Assembly: GCA_003694225.1 (NCBI GenBank)
Contig: RFKT01000218.1
Coordinates: 1-7,100 of the forward strand
Source: Candidatus Dadabacteria bacterium
GTDB lineage: Bacteria; Bdellovibrionota_C; UBA2361; J135
Direction of reading: 5' to 3'
Length of the DNA stretch: 7,100 bases
This document shows positions 6,752 through 7,100 of the stretch, piece by piece. A program made the position numbers and the translations under genes. The notes beneath the pieces were generated by a model. That model ran no database searches. It was not told the DNA's origin and worked only from the letters and a program-made list of their open reading frames with translations. The first letter of the stretch is position 1; each line of letters opens with the position of its first letter.

Positions 6752-7100
6752 ATCCATCCTCTTTTACAAGATACTGAGCTATTACCATTCTCTGAATTTC
6801 ACTTGTGCCCTCATAAATCTCCGTTATCTTTGCATCTCTCATATGGCGTTCTGCTGGATAATCTGTCACATAACCGTAGCCGCCGTGTATCTGAACCCCC
6901 TTTAACGCTGCATTCATAGCAACTTCTGAGGCAAAAAGCTTTGCCATAGATGCCTGCCTAATAAAGTCCCTGCCGTGATCTTTCAGATGAGCGGCGCCCA
7001 GAGTTAGGTACCTTGCCGCATCTATACCCGTAATCATGTCAGCAAGGTAATTTTGTATGCTCTGATGGTAGGCTATAGCCTTTCCAAAGGTCTTTCTTTC
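6750..7100 (-). CDS. Acyl-CoA dehydrogenase, C-terminal part (cut by window edge)
   Basis: The reading frame is open from the window edge to the TAA at 6750-6752, giving 116 residues. That is most of the C-terminal helical domain of a flavin-dependent acyl-CoA dehydrogenase, usually about 380 residues in all. Visible motifs (numbered from the first visible residue) are ERKTFGKAI (1-9), ASMAKLFASEVA (50-61), GVQIHGGYGY (68-77, FAD contact region) and RDAKITEIYEGTSEIQR (88-104). Glu97 in YEGT is the position of the catalytic base in medium- and short-chain enzymes. The protein would oxidise an acyl-CoA to its 2,3-enoyl-CoA and pass electrons to ETF in the cytoplasm. Chain-length specificity cannot be read from this part. 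It ends six bases before the mutase large subunit, so the two are probably cotranscribed; butyryl-CoA or isobutyryl-CoA would be a sensible substrate, but this is inference. The ATG at 7037 is internal. Confidence 0.95.
   Translation of the reverse strand, partial: ERKTFGKAIAYHQSIQNYLADMITGIDAARYLTLGAAHLKDHGRDFIRQASMAKLFASEVAMNAALKGVQIHGGYGYVTDYPAERHMRDAKITEIYEGTSEIQRMVIAQYLVKEDG

Noticed and set aside
1..7100. Search by eye for CRISPR repeats, tRNA genes, insertion-sequence ends, phage genes or toxin-antitoxin pairs
   Set aside because: No spaced direct repeats, tRNA-like cloverleaf, transposase motif or small toxin-antitoxin pair was seen. The stretch reads as compact housekeeping and metabolic sequence.

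Overview
The window looks like ordinary chromosomal DNA from a Gram-negative bacterium. Two consecutive genes encode proteins with lipoprotein signal peptides, and a third encodes a protein with a large extracytoplasmic domain. Base composition is mildly AT-rich by eye, GTG starts are common and genes are tightly packed. The gene set (split B12 acyl-CoA mutase, acyl-CoA dehydrogenase, miaB next to a bifunctional-nuclease-family gene) would suit a Desulfobacterota-like or related environmental lineage. That placement is inference, not something the sequence proves. I see no rRNA, tRNA, CRISPR array, insertion sequence or phage gene.

Eight of the nine genes lie on the minus strand and are read from position 7100 towards 334. 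The upstream block (7100 to 3372) starts with the C-terminal part of an acyl-CoA dehydrogenase. Six bases later come the large subunit and then the small, cobalamin-binding subunit of a methylmalonyl-CoA-mutase-family enzyme. Two lipoprotein genes follow with overlaps of 25 and 11 bp, and miaB starts 10 bp further on. This spacing suggests one transcription unit. The mutase active site carries Phe and Gln where true methylmalonyl-CoA mutases carry Tyr89 and Arg207. That combination is known from isobutyryl-CoA mutase, so the substrate is probably isobutyryl-CoA/n-butyryl-CoA or a related branched acyl-CoA. An adjacent acyl-CoA dehydrogenase fits such a route.

After miaB there is a 205-220 bp gap with two TATAAT-like boxes. 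It is followed by a DUF151 bifunctional-nuclease-family gene and a gene for a membrane-anchored YfgM-like protein. The only plus-strand gene is the C-terminal end of an unrecognised, highly charged protein (1-306). It converges on the YfgM-like gene with 27 bp between the two stop codons.

I found no clear new multi-gene system. The points most worth checking are the isobutyryl-type active site of the mutase, the translational coupling of the mutase small subunit to two uncharacterised lipoproteins, and the paired CX4C motifs in the larger lipoprotein.
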